NCBI GenBank assembly: GCA_937776645.1
Contig: CALMRI010000024.1
Location: 1-64,000 of the forward strand
DNA: 64,000 nucleotides
DNA from: an uncultured Alphaproteobacteria bacterium
GTDB lineage: Bacteria > Pseudomonadota > Alphaproteobacteria > Thalassobaculales > Thalassobaculaceae
Direction: 5' to 3'
Shown here: positions 1 to 9,184 of the stretch, piece after piece
How positions within the stretch are numbered: position 1 is the stretch's first letter
Layout of the letters: the number at the start of each line of letters is the position of its first letter
Made by a program: the position numbers and the translations under genes
Notes under the pieces: model-generated
Database searches by the model: none
Told to the model about the DNA's origin: nothing
What the model saw: only the letters and a program-made list of their open reading frames with translations

Positions 1-869
1 ATGCTCATGATTACCTTGGCGCCATCGGGCGAGAACCGCGGGGCGAAGGTCATGCCGGGAAAATCACCGAGAACCTCTTGTTGGCCGGTATCGATATTGA
101 AAATGTAAACCCGGGGCTTGTCGTTGTAATACGCCAGATAGGTGATCTCCTGGCTCGTCGGAGAAAAGCGCGGCGTCAGCACCAGGTCGGAGCCGTCGGT
201 CAGAAAACGATGATTCGCGCCATCCTGATCCATGATCGCGAGCCGCTTCTTGCGGCGGTCCGGCGGTCCGCTTTCGGCGATATAGACCAGCCTGGTATCG
301 AAATAACCGTCCTCGCCGGTGACCCGTTTGTATATCAGGTCGGAAATGATATGCGCTACCCGGCGCCAATTCGCCGGCACCGTAAAATACGCGTTACCAA
401 CCATTTGCTGTTCAGCGAACACATCCCACAGACGGAACTCCACCCTCAGTCGGCCATCGCCCTGGACGACGACGGCGCCATGCACCAGCGCTTGTGCATT
501 CAGAACCCGCCAATCGGCGAACTTCGGTCGCACATTGAGCGATACCGGCGCCTGGATGAAGGCGTTCGGATCAACTGGAGCGAACAGTCCGGACCGCTCC
601 AAATTAGCCGAAATAACGCTCGCCATATCCCGGCCGATCTTGGCCGAGGCGATATCCTTGGCCGAAAAATCAGAGATCGCGATGGGCATCGGATCGGCGC
701 GCCCCTGGGTCACGTCGATTCGCAATTCCGCCTGAGCCGCCCCCGAACCGGCGCCGAGGCCACCTGGCATGAGGCCCCCTGGCACAAGGCACGCGAGAAG
801 CACGAGAAAACCGACCGATGCCATTCGGCCGAAAAGGGCATGGCGTATCATGAGCGTCACTCCAGACAT
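1..869 (-). CDS. tolB: Tol-Pal system beta-propeller protein TolB (C-terminus outside window)
   Basis: This is the N-terminal 289 residues of TolB, the periplasmic partner of Pal and TolA in the Tol-Pal complex that keeps the outer membrane coupled to division. The gene leaves the window at its left edge. The ATG at 869 overlaps the tolA stop as TGATG, which favours it over an in-frame ATG at 851. Residues about 12-35 form a hydrophobic signal peptide with a plausible cut after AAQA (next residues ELRIDV). A TolB N-terminal domain follows, and propeller-like repeats begin near residues 240-285 (LTPRFSPTSQ, FAPRFSPDGAK). Identity rests on these repeats and on the tolQ-tolR-tolA genes directly upstream. 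Confidence 0.9.
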   Translation of the reverse strand, partial: MSGVTLMIRHALFGRMASVGFLVLLACLVPGGLMPGGLGAGSGAAQAELRIDVTQGRADPMPIAISDFSAKDIASAKIGRDMASVISANLERSGLFAPVDPNAFIQAPVSLNVRPKFADWRVLNAQALVHGAVVVQGDGRLRVEFRLWDVFAEQQMVGNAYFTVPANWRRVAHIISDLIYKRVTGEDGYFDTRLVYIAESGPPDRRKKRLAIMDQDGANHRFLTDGSDLVLTPRFSPTSQEITYLAYYNDKPRVYIFNIDTGQQEVLGDFPGMTFAPRFSPDGAKVIMS

Positions 870-1805
870 CACTGCAGCATCTTGCTTGGATCAAAATTGA
901 AGGTGAAATTTTTCCAAACATCGTATTTGTTCAACGGCAACTTCAGCGGAATACAATCTGGGTGCCCCAGCGCCCGTATCGCGCTTTCCGCAGCAGCGCG
1001 AAAATACGGGTCTGAATTCATCCGCGCACTGTCGACAACCCGCGCCTCGTGCACCGTCGCATCCGGGTTCATGACCATCTCGATCTGCACGCTCAGAGCA
1101 TCGGCCCGGCGGGCGCCAGCGGCGACATTCCAACACTGGGCGAGCTGCTGACGCACGGCTTCGATCTCGTTGACCGTCACTTTAGCGTTTGGATCAAACG
1201 GGCGGACGCTTTGGCTACGCGCCGCCGCACGGGCCCGCTCCACCAAACTCTGCTTGGGTTCGTGCGCCGACACCGGTTTTGGCGGCTCTGTCTTGAGGTC
1301 CTTCAGAAGACTCGAAAATTTACGTTCCGCTGGTGGTTGCTTTGGTTTTTTCGCCAGAACAGGTTTGGGAGGCGGGGGTTTCGGCGCGGCCGGGCGCGGC
1401 TTTGGCCTGGGCTGCGGCTTCGGCGCGGCGGGCGCCGCTTTGGGGGTTGGCTTGGGCGCAGGTTTTGGGGCCACTTTCGGCGGCGCCACGACGGCGGCTG
1501 GCTCAGGCTTCGGTTCGGGTTTTCTAATTGGAGCAGGCGGCGGCGGCGGGATTGCCGCCTGACGCACCGGCGGCGGCGGCGGCTTGGGCTTCACGTTTCG
1601 GGGCTATCGGGTCGGCTTTCGGCTTCGTCTTGATCGGCTCGGGCGCCTCCGGCGGGACGTTGGTGACATCCCCCAGCTCGGCCAGTTTGACGAATACGAT
1701 GTCGTCAAGCACCGGCGGGTCGGCGCGCAAATGAGGCAATCCGAACCACGCGAGCGTAATCACCAGCGCGTGCAGGCCAGCCGACAGGGTAGCACCGAGC
1801 CGCAT
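869..1805 (-). CDS. tolA: TolA-type envelope protein, interrupted by one frameshift
   Basis: TolA spans the periplasm and links the TolQR motor to TolB and Pal. The start at 1805 gives a short cytoplasmic end and one membrane helix (LSAGLHALVITLAWFGLPHL). A Pro/Lys/Ala-rich linker follows, then a C-terminal domain of about 110 residues (QLAQCWNVAAGARRADALSV) ending at 869. The reading frame changes between about 1524 and 1604, in a GCC-repeat stretch; the annotated span is 937 nt (3n+1), so one base appears to be extra. Both halves look fully coding, and the neighbours are intact tolR and tolB. I therefore favour a sequence error over a dead gene. No start exists that would rescue the C-terminal half with its membrane anchor. 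Confidence 0.85.
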
Positions 1806-1811
1806 GAAGGC

Positions 1812-2330
1812 TCACCCTCCCCCGGCGCGGCTGCTGGTCGGCGCCGGCGCGATAGGCGCGGCGATCTCCGCCGGGAAAGCCTCGATTTCGTTGGCAAGAG
1901 TTGCCAAGTCGGTTCGCAACGCGATCACCTGGATTCCGGCATTGCGGATCTCTCCGGCGACCACCGCGATCGCGCCATAATTCAGCCGCGCGTCCCCCCT
2001 GAGATGCACTTTGACTTTCGGGTTGGCGGTCCGAATACGCTGCAATTGCGCCGTCAATCTCCCCAAGATGATTTCGGTCTTGTTGAGATAGACCCGCTTG
2101 TCCTGGTCCACCTCGACGTTCAACGGCTGATCCTCGTCGGCGATGATGAATTCCTTGCCGACCTTGGGAAGCTGTACCGGAACCCCCAACACCAGAAGCG
2201 GCGCCGTCACCATGAAGACGACCAGCAGCACCAGCATCACGTCGACGAAGGGCGTGACGTTGATCTCGCTCACCGGGCGATAGCGGCGGCGGCCCGAACC
2301 GCCACCACGCTGGGTCAGCTGAGCCGCCAC
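1812..2330 (-). CDS. tolR: Tol-Pal protein TolR (ExbD/TolR family)
   Basis: A 172-residue ExbD/TolR protein and stator partner of TolQ; it uses the proton gradient to energise TolA. The signature EINVTPFVDVMLVLLVVF near residues 22-39 carries the membrane Asp that is the proton site in this family. A periplasmic domain follows (KVHLRGDARLNYGAI), and the last 25 residues are an Ala/Pro tail. The start at 2330 lies 3 nt after the tolQ stop, and tolA begins 6 nt downstream, so the genes are surely cotranscribed. Confidence 0.96.
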   Translation of the reverse strand: MAAQLTQRGGGSGRRRYRPVSEINVTPFVDVMLVLLVVFMVTAPLLVLGVPVQLPKVGKEFIIADEDQPLNVEVDQDKRVYLNKTEIILGRLTAQLQRIRTANPKVKVHLRGDARLNYGAIAVVAGEIRNAGIQVIALRTDLATLANEIEAFPAEIAAPIAPAPTSSRAGGG

Positions 2331-2333
2331 GGC

Positions 2334-3065
2334 TCAGGCCCCCTCGTCGAGTTGCCGTGACAGAATCGATATGAATTCGCCCGAGAACCCCTCAAGCCGT
2401 TGGGCGAACCGATCCAGGTCATGGCTGATCTTGTTGTAGGCGACGACAGCCGGGATCGCCGCAATCAACCCCAATGCGGTGGCGAACAAAGCCTCGGCGA
2501 TGCCCGGCGCAACCACAGAAAGGGCCGTGGTCTTGGTCGCCGCAATCGACTGAAAGGCATCCATGATGCCCCAAACGGTACCGAAAAGACCGACGAAGGG
2601 CGCGGTCGAGCCGACCGACGCTAGGAACGACATATTGCGTTCCAACTGCTCCATCTCGCGGCCAATGGTAAGGTTCATAATCTGCTCAACCCGTATCCGC
2701 AGGCTGGCGCGGACCTCCTCGCCCTTGGCGGTCAACCCCCGCGCGGCCGAGCGTCGCCATTCGCGCATCGCGGCGGCGAAAGTCGCTGACATCGGGTCGG
2801 TCGGCGCGTTGCCGATCCGATCATAGAGATCTTCAAGAGATCCACCCGACCAGAAGCTATCCTCGAACACCCGGGCCCGGGCCCGCAGGCGACGGATCCG
2901 CAAAATTTTGTCGATGATGATCGCCCAGGTCCACACCGAGGCCAACACGAGACCGAAGATCACCACCTTCACGATCGGGTCGGCGGAGAGGAACAACCCG
3001 ACGATACTGAGATCGGTGTGGGCCGATCCGGCAAGCTGCACACTATCTACAATGCTCTGTTCCAT
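2334..3065 (-). CDS. tolQ: Tol-Pal protein TolQ (MotA/TolQ/ExbB proton channel)
   Basis: A 243-residue inner-membrane proton channel subunit. An N-terminal membrane helix (residues about 30-52) is followed by a cytoplasmic loop and a helix pair. The loop between them carries the family signature LASVGSTAPFVGLFGTVWGI near residues 145-164, and the last helix is ALFATALGLIAAIPAVVAYN. Length and motif positions match TolQ. It heads tolQ-tolR-tolA-tolB with ybgC directly upstream, the usual proteobacterial order. Confidence 0.96.
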   Translation of the reverse strand: MEQSIVDSVQLAGSAHTDLSIVGLFLSADPIVKVVIFGLVLASVWTWAIIIDKILRIRRLRARARVFEDSFWSGGSLEDLYDRIGNAPTDPMSATFAAAMREWRRSAARGLTAKGEEVRASLRIRVEQIMNLTIGREMEQLERNMSFLASVGSTAPFVGLFGTVWGIMDAFQSIAATKTTALSVVAPGIAEALFATALGLIAAIPAVVAYNKISHDLDRFAQRLEGFSGEFISILSRQLDEGA

Positions 3066-3086
3066 GAGACGTCCTGTCTCCTCCCG

Positions 3087-3551
3087 CTAGTCAGTTCCGA
3101 GAACGTCGGCAAACGCTGTACGAACCCGTTCCGGCAGCCGAACCGGCCGACCGTTTTGATTGATGCAGGCAAGCATGAGGTCGAGTCTGACCAACCAGTC
3201 CTCGTCCGCTTGCCCACCCGTGACCATGTGAATGCTCTGCACCGCGCTGACCCGGGCGCCGCGCGGATCCCGCAGGACCGTCCGAACTTCCAGCACATCG
3301 TCAAGCCTAGCCGGCGCGCGAAAATCGATCTCGCACCGTCTGACCGCGAAGCCGGCGCCGTCCTCTCGGCGCATGGCGTCCTGGCCAATGCCGACCAGAC
3401 GCAGGAATTCAGTCCGGGCCCGCTCGGCGAAGTTCAGATAATTCGCGTGGTACACGATGCCGCCCGCATCGGTGTCCTCGTAATAGACCCGGACCTGAAA
3501 CTTGTGCGTGTTTCCCGAGCGCGAACCAGAGATCGCCGTGAGGGCTGTCAG
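3087..3551 (-). CDS. ybgC: YbgC/FadM-type acyl-CoA thioesterase with no ATG/GTG/TTG start
   Basis: A hot-dog-fold thioesterase of the Tol-Pal-linked YbgC family; it hydrolyses acyl-CoA and is normally the first gene of the tol operon. The active-site block [20 protein letters not shown] is complete only if translation starts upstream of the GTG at 3455, because the GTG falls inside that block, after the catalytic Asp. Going upstream, the frame stays open to a TGA just before 3551, and the only start-like codon is CTG at 3551, overlapping the ruvB stop (CCTGA). That gives 154 residues, the normal family length. Either the gene uses CTG or a base error hides the true start. Confidence 0.82.
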   Translation of the reverse strand: MTALTAISGSRSGNTHKFQVRVYYEDTDAGGIVYHANYLNFAERARTEFLRLVGIGQDAMRREDGAGFAVRRCEIDFRAPARLDDVLEVRTVLRDPRGARVSAVQSIHMVTGGQADEDWLVRLDLMLACINQNGRPVRLPERVRTAFADVLGTD

Positions 3552-4642
3552 GCCTCGTCATCGACCATCTCCTCGCCACCGGTCTCCGGTAGAGCCAGCA
3601 TCTCGAGTTGGCCAACCTCCCTAGGCGCCGGCAATCCCATATAGCGATACGCCGCCGCCGACAGCACGCGGCCACGCGGCGTACGGCCGATTAGGCCTTG
3701 CTGCAGGAGATAGGGCTCAATCACCTCTTCGATCACATCGCGCTGCTCGGAAAGCGCGGCGGCCAGCGTTTCCGCGCCCACCGGCCCGCCGCCATAATTC
3801 TCGGCGATACAGGCGAGATAGCGTCGATCCATCGCATCCAGGCCCCGATTATCGATATCCAGCCGATTGAGCGCCGCGTCGGCGGCCTTCGCATCGACCG
3901 TCTCGGTCCCGGCAACTCCAGCGAAATCCCGCACTCGGCGCAGCAAGCGGCCGGCGACCCGCGGTGTACCTCGTGACCGCCGGGCGATTTCCTCGGCCCC
4001 ATCCTCGGTCAGGTTCATCGCCAATAACCCGGCAGCGCGCAGCACAATCCGGCATAGCTCTTCCGGGGTATAAAATTGCAAGCGCAACGGGATGCCAAAG
4101 CGCTCTCGCAGCGGCGTGGTGATCAATCCCGAACGCGTGGTCGCCGCCACCAAGGTGAAGGGCGCTAGATCGATCCGCAGCGACCGTGCCGCCGGCCCCT
4201 CGCCAATCATCAAGTCGAGTTGAAAGTCCTCCATCGCCGGATACAACACTTCCTCGACCGCCGGATTGAGACGGTGAATTTCGTCGATGAACAAGACGTC
4301 GCGCGGCTCCAAATTGGTTAACAACGCCGCGAGGTCGCCGGCCTTGGCGATTGTCGGCCCGGAGGTCATCCGAAAACCGACCCCCAGCTCGCGGGCAACA
4401 ATCTGCGCCAGCGTGGTTTTGCCAAGACCCGGCGGACCGTGAAACAAGACGTGATCCAACGCCTCGTTGCGCCCGCGCGCCGCGCCGATAAAAACCTTCA
4501 GGTTCTCGCGCAATTGCTGCTGGCCGACGAACTCATCAAGGACCAGTGGCCGTAATGTCGTGTCCTGGCGATCAGCCGGGTTTTGCTGGCCATCGATAAG
4601 GCGATCCGGCCCGCCGTCGTCACTGTCGCCCTCAAGGCTCAA
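3548..4642 (-). CDS. ruvB: Holliday junction branch migration ATPase RuvB
   Basis: The hexameric AAA+ motor that drives branch migration of Holliday junctions with RuvA. Walker A is GPPGLGKTT near residue 68 and Walker B is LFIDEIHRL near residue 117. The sensor region [20 protein letters not shown] and a C-terminal winged helix ([14 protein letters not shown]) follow. Its 364 residues exceed the usual 340-350 because of a slightly longer N-terminus and an acidic tail ([10 protein letters not shown]). The start overlaps the ruvA stop (ATGA), giving coupled ruvC-ruvA-ruvB translation. Confidence 0.98.
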   Translation of the reverse strand: MSLEGDSDDGGPDRLIDGQQNPADRQDTTLRPLVLDEFVGQQQLRENLKVFIGAARGRNEALDHVLFHGPPGLGKTTLAQIVARELGVGFRMTSGPTIAKAGDLAALLTNLEPRDVLFIDEIHRLNPAVEEVLYPAMEDFQLDLMIGEGPAARSLRIDLAPFTLVAATTRSGLITTPLRERFGIPLRLQFYTPEELCRIVLRAAGLLAMNLTEDGAEEIARRSRGTPRVAGRLLRRVRDFAGVAGTETVDAKAADAALNRLDIDNRGLDAMDRRYLACIAENYGGGPVGAETLAAALSEQRDVIEEVIEPYLLQQGLIGRTPRGRVLSAAAYRYMGLPAPREVGQLEMLALPETGGEEMVDDEA

Positions 4643-5256
4643 GACGCCAACTCCCGAAGACTTGTCGATATCAACCGATCAAGCGCCGCGCCGTCGCCAA
4701 GCGTCCGGCTCGCCGCGACCACGGCGCCATAAGCATCCGAGCGCCCGTAGCCAAGATTGACCAGCGCCGATACGGCGTCCTCAACCGGTCCGCCAGCAAC
4801 CGGCGTCGCAGCGGCGCCGGATTTCCCCACCACGAGCGACCCCCCCGGAGACCAGCCCACGGCCTTGTCCTTCAACTCGTTGACGATTCGCGTGGCGAGC
4901 TTGGGGCCGACACCGTCCGCCCTGGTCAGCATGGTCTTGTCCTGCGCCGCAACCGATTGCATCACCTCTTCCGGCGAGAGGGCCGACAGAATCGCCAATG
5001 CCGCCTTCGCGCCAACGCCTTGAACCGTCTGCAACACTTGAAAACAACGCCGTTCGTTCTCCGTGGCGAAACCATAGAGATGGATATGATCCTCTCGCAC
5101 ATGGGTATCCACATGCACCGAGACCGCGGCTCCCGGGTCACCGAGCTGTCCTAGCGTTCGAGACGAGCCAAAGATCAGGTAACCGACCCCGCCCACATCG
5201 ATAACCGCACCGTCGTCGCGGTGGCTGTCCAAAATACCTTTGAGTTTGGCGATCAT
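4639..5256 (-). CDS. ruvA: Holliday junction DNA-binding protein RuvA
   Basis: A 205-residue RuvA, the tetramer that holds the four-way junction for RuvB. It starts [20 protein letters not shown] with the N-terminal OB fold. Two helix-hairpin-helix segments ([13 protein letters not shown] and [20 protein letters not shown]) lie near residues 78 and 112, and a C-terminal RuvB-contact domain ([17 protein letters not shown]) follows. It overlaps ruvC by 4 nt upstream and ruvB by 4 nt downstream. Confidence 0.97.
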   Translation of the reverse strand: MIAKLKGILDSHRDDGAVIDVGGVGYLIFGSSRTLGQLGDPGAAVSVHVDTHVREDHIHLYGFATENERRCFQVLQTVQGVGAKAALAILSALSPEEVMQSVAAQDKTMLTRADGVGPKLATRIVNELKDKAVGWSPGGSLVVGKSGAAATPVAGGPVEDAVSALVNLGYGRSDAYGAVVAASRTLGDGAALDRLISTSLRELAS

Positions 5257-5840
5257 TGTCGCGTCTCCTTGGCCAGCGCCGCGGCGATCGCCTTTTGCAT
5301 ACCGGTTGCCGCCGCGCGGCGCCGCGCCTTAGGGGTTGGGGGGGCGCTGATAGCTTGATGGGTCTGGGCGAAATGGGCGTGGCAAATAGCGACTGCAAGG
5401 GCGTCCGCCGCGTCGGCATTGGCGAAAACCACGCCCGGCAGTAGCTTTTTAACCATCGTCTGGACCTGGTGCTTGTCCGCGTGCCCGGCTCCGACCACAG
5501 ATTTTTTCACCCGGTTCGGAGCATATTCAGTGACCGGGACGCCCGACAACGCCGGCGCCAAAATTATCGCGCCGCGAGCCAATCCGAGCTTCAGGGTCGA
5601 TTCAGGGTTCTTGTTGACGAAGGTTTCCTCGATCGCTGCTGCGTCGGGCCGATATTCCTCGATCGTCTCAAGGACACCGGCATGCAGATCCATCAGCCGC
5701 TGATCAATGCCGCCCGTAGGGTCGGAGTTGATGACCCCGTTGGCAACGTGGATCAACCGGCTTCCATCCACGTCGATCACCCCCCAGCCGGTCCGTTGGA
5801 GACCAGGATCAAGGCCAAGCAAACGCATGGTGCGAGCCAT
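5253..5840 (-). CDS. ruvC: Crossover junction endodeoxyribonuclease RuvC
   Basis: The Mg-dependent resolvase that cuts Holliday junctions. The RNase H-like acidic residues appear in order: [18 protein letters not shown] (first Asp), [19 protein letters not shown] (Glu), and [11 protein letters not shown]...[16 protein letters not shown] (C-terminal Asp pair). The length of 195 includes a basic tail after the catalytic core. Translation may start at MARTMRL (5840) or four codons later at MRLLGL; the second matches other RuvC proteins better. Confidence 0.97.
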   Translation of the reverse strand: MARTMRLLGLDPGLQRTGWGVIDVDGSRLIHVANGVINSDPTGGIDQRLMDLHAGVLETIEEYRPDAAAIEETFVNKNPESTLKLGLARGAIILAPALSGVPVTEYAPNRVKKSVVGAGHADKHQVQTMVKKLLPGVVFANADAADALAVAICHAHFAQTHQAISAPPTPKARRRAAATGMQKAIAAALAKETRQ

Positions 5841-5859
5841 CTTATTCCCCGAATACCTG

Positions 5860-6606
5860 CTATGCCGTCAGCTTGGCTAGGATGTCGTCGGCGATGTCGT
5901 AATTCGCCGAAATCGACTGAACATCGTCGCACTCGTCCAGCACATCCAGAAGCTTCAGCAAAGTGCTCGCCTGATTCTCGGTCACCGAGACGGTGTTTTG
6001 CGGTTTCCACGCCAAGCTGGCGCTTACCGGCGCGCCTAGGTGCTCCTCGAGATATTCCCGGACCGTGTTGAGGCCCTCCGGCTGGCAGGTGATTTCATGG
6101 GAGTCCTCACTGCTTTCGACATTGTCGGCCCCGGCTTCCAGAGCCGCCTCGAACATAGCGTCGCTGGAGGCCTGGTCGACGAGGTAGATCAACTGCCCGA
6201 CCCGGTCGAACATGAAGCTGACGCTGTTGGTTTCGCCAAGATTACCGCCGAACTTAGTAAAAGCCGACCGCACCTCGGAGGCGGTTCGATTGCGGTTGTC
6301 GGTCAAAGTGTCGACGATCATCGCCACACCGCCAGGACCGTATCCCTCATATCGGATTTCGTCATAGTTCGTATCGTCACCACCTCCGGCGGCCTTTTTC
6401 AGTACCCGGTCGATATTGTCCTTCGGCATGTTCGCTCCGCGCGCCGCCGCGATCGCCGATCGAAGTCGCGGATTGGCATCGGGATCGCCGCTGATCTTCG
6501 CCGCGACCGTTAGTTCGCGGATCAATCTAGTGAAAGCCTTTGCACGTTTTTTATCCTGCGCACCCTTGCGGTGCATGATGTTCTTGAATTGTGAATGACC
6601 TGCCAT
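5860..6606 (-). CDS. yebC: YebC/PmpR family protein
   Basis: A 248-residue member of the YebC/PmpR family, whose members are described as DNA-binding regulators and, more recently, as translation factors that help ribosomes through proline stretches. The start [20 protein letters not shown] is the family's hallmark. The middle contains [16 protein letters not shown] and [20 protein letters not shown]. The position just upstream of ruvC is common in proteobacteria. The 19-nt gap to ruvC suggests cotranscription. Confidence 0.96.
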   Translation of the reverse strand: MAGHSQFKNIMHRKGAQDKKRAKAFTRLIRELTVAAKISGDPDANPRLRSAIAAARGANMPKDNIDRVLKKAAGGGDDTNYDEIRYEGYGPGGVAMIVDTLTDNRNRTASEVRSAFTKFGGNLGETNSVSFMFDRVGQLIYLVDQASSDAMFEAALEAGADNVESSEDSHEITCQPEGLNTVREYLEEHLGAPVSASLAWKPQNTVSVTENQASTLLKLLDVLDECDDVQSISANYDIADDILAKLTA

Positions 6607-7189
6607 GATTCCATTCCGGCCTATGCTGGTGGGCTGACCTTGTAACTATGCGCCACCTCTATACCAGATGTGGTAGCCGGCTGCATCTGCAACACGTGTT
6701 AAACTGCCAATCAAATTGGGCGGTATTATGGCCGCGACCGTCGCCAGCCCATCCGTGGGCCATTTTTTGCCGATCCGGGCTCATACAGGATTTCAAATTT
6801 CCCCGCCTCCTGCTAGGGCTGCAGCAATTCAAGGTGCCACGGTGGCAATCATTTTCAAACTCGTGCTCCGATGCCTTGGGGACCCACCGGGGCGAGCATG
6901 CCAAAGGCAAGGCCGAACGCAAGAAGCGCGGTTACAGTGACTTTCGGATTTGATCGTAGACAACAACCACAACATGAGAGAACTTGTACGAACGTTTCTC
7001 TAGTCACTAGGCGTCATCAATATCTATTAAAGGACGCGAGAGTGAACATGCGGTTGCCAATATCCGCGATTTCAGCATCAATTTGGCAGTTGCCGATTGG
7101 GTGATGGAGCAGAAAGACGGCTTGGATCTGGTAAACATGGCCAAACCGATCTCGGCATTGGCGTTGTACCGCCGGCTCGTATCGGTAAC
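6607..7189. other. Intergenic stretch upstream of yebC; no confident gene
   Basis: About 580 nt without an intact gene. The yebC promoter should lie here, but I cannot pick one with confidence. Around 7030-7190 the plus strand holds a 60-codon open stretch without a clear start that reads like protein (EHAVANIRDFSINLAVADWV, then MAKPISALALYRR) and ends at a TAA near 7192. Its codon use resembles the neighbouring genes, so it may be a remnant or a frameshifted small gene. I do not recognise the family. Confidence 0.4.
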
Positions 7190-7192
7190 CTA

Positions 7193-7537
7193 ACACCCCC
7201 GTCAATTCGCCCGCCCGAGAAGTTATTTTGACCCAGGTCGGCGGCGTAAGATTGAACCGGTCGAGGGTACCGACCGCCGCGGAGCTGACGGTAAAAAAAC
7301 CAGCGCGGCGAGGGCGCAGATTTTGACTGCCCTCTGGCCTCGCGTATTGCCGCCTCGATGAATCACTATCTCGACAACGCCGCTCCCGGGGAACACGCAC
7401 GCAACGATCCAGATATCATTCGTGCCCATGTCGTCGCTCTTCGCGGCACCCTCACCAATAAACTAAAAGGCTATATCGGCGCAATAGGCGCACAAATCGT
7501 CGGCAAGCTGGAATCGATCAACGGCCTCAAGGGCTGA
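7193..7537 (+). pseudogene. Remnant of an unrecognised small protein, frame broken at an A7 run
   Basis: Two overlapping plus-strand frames look coding. The first covers about 7196-7290 (RSYFDPGRRRKIEPVEGTD). The second follows a run of seven A near 7292 and ends at TGA 7535-7537 (ADFDCPLASRIAASMNHYLD, later GTLTNKLKGYIGAIGAQIVG). An in-frame ATG at 7358 would give a free-standing 59-residue protein. One indel at the A run would join the two frames. No family is recognised; the mix of charged and hydrophobic residues suggests a small helical cytoplasmic protein. Confidence 0.35.
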
Positions 7538-7540
7538 ACA

Positions 7541-8362
7541 TCAAGAACTGATCTGCGGCCAGGTTTCGCTCAACACGCCGCCAACCCGGACCGGCTCGAT
7601 ACTGGTGGCAAGACCGGTGAGATCATCGCTGATCACCAGGGCGCCACAGACCGTCCCCTCCCCCTCGGCGGCTTCCAGCCTCGGTCCCGGCATTTTGGTC
7701 ACAAAACGATTTACCGGCGTGTCTTTCTTCATCCCGATCACCGAATCATAATCACCACACATGCCGGCGTCGCTCTGATAAGCGGTGCCGGTCGCCAACA
7801 CCATGCAGTCCGCGGTCGGGACATGCGTATGGGTCCCGATCACCGCTGTGACCCGGCCATCGAAGCAATGTCCGAAGCCCATCTTTTCGCTGGTCGCCTC
7901 GCCATGCATGTCGACGAGGACGAAATCGGCGGTGGCGCCAAGCGGCGAATCCTCAAGCACCCGCTCGACGGCAGCGAACGGGTCGTCCAAAGAATCCATG
8001 AACAAACGCAGCATCACATTGATGACCAGCACCAGGCGGCCATCGGCGGCCTCGAACAAGCCGGCGCCCCGGCCCGGCGTGTCGACCGGGTAATTGAGCG
8101 GGCGGATTAACCGCGGCTCTCGATCAATATGCTCGATGATCTCGCGCTGGTCCCAAGCGTGGTTCCCGGTGGTGATGACGTCGGCGCCGGCGTCATACAG
8201 CTCATTGCAGATCTTCTCGGTGATGCCGAAGCCGCCGGCGGCGTTCTCACCGTTGATCACCACGAAATCCGGCGCCAACCGACGTTTTAACTCTGGCATG
8301 TGGCTCAGCACCGCGATCCGGCCACTGCGGCCAACGATATCGCCGAGGAAAAGAACTCGCAT
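7541..8362 (-). CDS. YmdB-family metallophosphoesterase (TIGR00282)
   Basis: A 273-residue calcineurin-like phosphoesterase of the YmdB family; characterised members hydrolyse cyclic nucleotides such as 2',3'-cAMP. The dinuclear metal ligands are visible: MRVLFLGDIVGRSGR (Asp), VINGENAAGGFGI (Asn/Glu), ITTGNHAWDQREI (Asn-His) and DMHGEATSEK with VIGTHTHVPTAD (His residues). It lies 4 nt downstream of the folate cyclo-ligase gene, an arrangement common in alphaproteobacteria. Confidence 0.93.
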   Translation of the reverse strand: MRVLFLGDIVGRSGRIAVLSHMPELKRRLAPDFVVINGENAAGGFGITEKICNELYDAGADVITTGNHAWDQREIIEHIDREPRLIRPLNYPVDTPGRGAGLFEAADGRLVLVINVMLRLFMDSLDDPFAAVERVLEDSPLGATADFVLVDMHGEATSEKMGFGHCFDGRVTAVIGTHTHVPTADCMVLATGTAYQSDAGMCGDYDSVIGMKKDTPVNRFVTKMPGPRLEAAEGEGTVCGALVISDDLTGLATSIEPVRVGGVLSETWPQISS

Positions 8363-8366
8363 GGTC

Positions 8367-8966
8367 TCAGTGCTCCAGAATCAGCGCCCGTCGTTCGGTC
8401 ACAATCGCGTCGAGACGGCCATCGTCCGGCCCGCGCGGAACCTGACCAACCTGCTGGTCATCATAGCCGACGCCAATAGCAAAAATCGATTTTCGGGCCC
8501 GCAGCGCCGCCAGGGTACGATCATAAAAGCCGCCGCCATAGCCAAGCCGGTAACCTTTATCGTCGAAAGCAAGAAGCGGCACCAGCAACCAATCCGGCTC
8601 AACCACAGGCGCAGATTCTGGCGGAATCGACACCCCGAAGCCACCAACCTCAAGCGAGGTGTCCGGGGTCCAAAGCCGAAACAACAGCGGCGCGCGCTTG
8701 GCCACCACCACCGGCAAGGCGATGACCTGTCCGGCCTCATGCAAGCGGTGTAACAGCGGGCGCAGATCAAGTTCGCTTCGAAACGGCCAGAAGGCGGAAA
8801 CCACCGTTCCCGATGGCGGCGACCAGTTTTCATGAAAATTCCGCGCCACCTGTGACCCGGCATCACCGATCGTTTCATGCAAGTGGTCGCGCCGCCGTGC
8901 CGCCTCGCTACGCAAAAGCGCCTTTTCCGCCGCCAAGTCGTCGGGGGATTGGTTCCGTGAAGTCAT
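8367..8966 (-). CDS. 5-formyltetrahydrofolate cyclo-ligase
   Basis: Converts 5-formyl-THF to 5,10-methenyl-THF with ATP, recycling a storage or inhibitory folate. From the ATG at 8966 it has 199 residues. The N-terminal basic helix (LLRSEAARRRDHL) and the C-terminal signature YRLGYGGGFYDRTLA identify the family, and VVSAFWPFRSELDLRPLL forms the substrate side. A TTG at 9005 could add 13 residues but would start almost at the 6S RNA end, so I prefer the ATG. The gene lies downstream of zapA and a 6S RNA candidate, as is widespread in proteobacteria. Confidence 0.93.
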   Translation of the reverse strand: MTSRNQSPDDLAAEKALLRSEAARRRDHLHETIGDAGSQVARNFHENWSPPSGTVVSAFWPFRSELDLRPLLHRLHEAGQVIALPVVVAKRAPLLFRLWTPDTSLEVGGFGVSIPPESAPVVEPDWLLVPLLAFDDKGYRLGYGGGFYDRTLAALRARKSIFAIGVGYDDQQVGQVPRGPDDGRLDAIVTERRALILEH

Positions 8967-9014
8967 AAAACGGCGAATCTCCGGCGCGACGGAATCTCGG
9001 GACAAAAGGCGAAA

Positions 9015-9175
9015 GGACGGAAGCCGCTACGGCCGATGGTACTGGATATCCTCTGTGGCCTGCATTGCAGGTGGGCGCCGCATACCGAGACCACGGCCCC
9101 GGCAGAGACAGCTCCCGAAGGATCAATTATAGCCCCAGAGATAAATCGACCTGTCGCACCAAGCAGCAACCGTCC
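9015..9175 (-). ncRNA. ssrS: 6S RNA candidate (SsrS)
   Basis: This 161-nt interval between zapA and the folate cyclo-ligase gene, the classic 6S RNA locus, folds into a long rod on the minus strand. A closing helix pairs 9163-9175 with 9015-9027 (GGACGG and GCTGC pair with their partners around a 2-nt internal mismatch). A second helix pairs 9132-9142 with 9048-9059 (CTCTGGGGC with GCCACAGAG). A perfect short inverted repeat, CCTGCAATGCAGG, lies inside. T-rich sequence (TTTCGCCTTTTG) follows the 3' side. 6S RNA mimics an open promoter and binds sigma-70 RNA polymerase. The location, length and paired ends are read from the sequence; the identity is inferred. Confidence 0.72.
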
Positions 9176-9184
9176 AGCCTCTAC

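Noticed and set aside
78-1151. A 357-codon open frame on the plus strand opposite tolB/tolA
   Set aside because: It is the antisense of well recognised Tol genes, has no family motif, and reflects GC-rich codon bias on the opposite strand.
1049-1633. Arg/Trp-rich plus-strand frame opposite tolA
   Set aside because: Its composition is the mirror of the Pro/Lys/Ala linker of TolA; no independent support.
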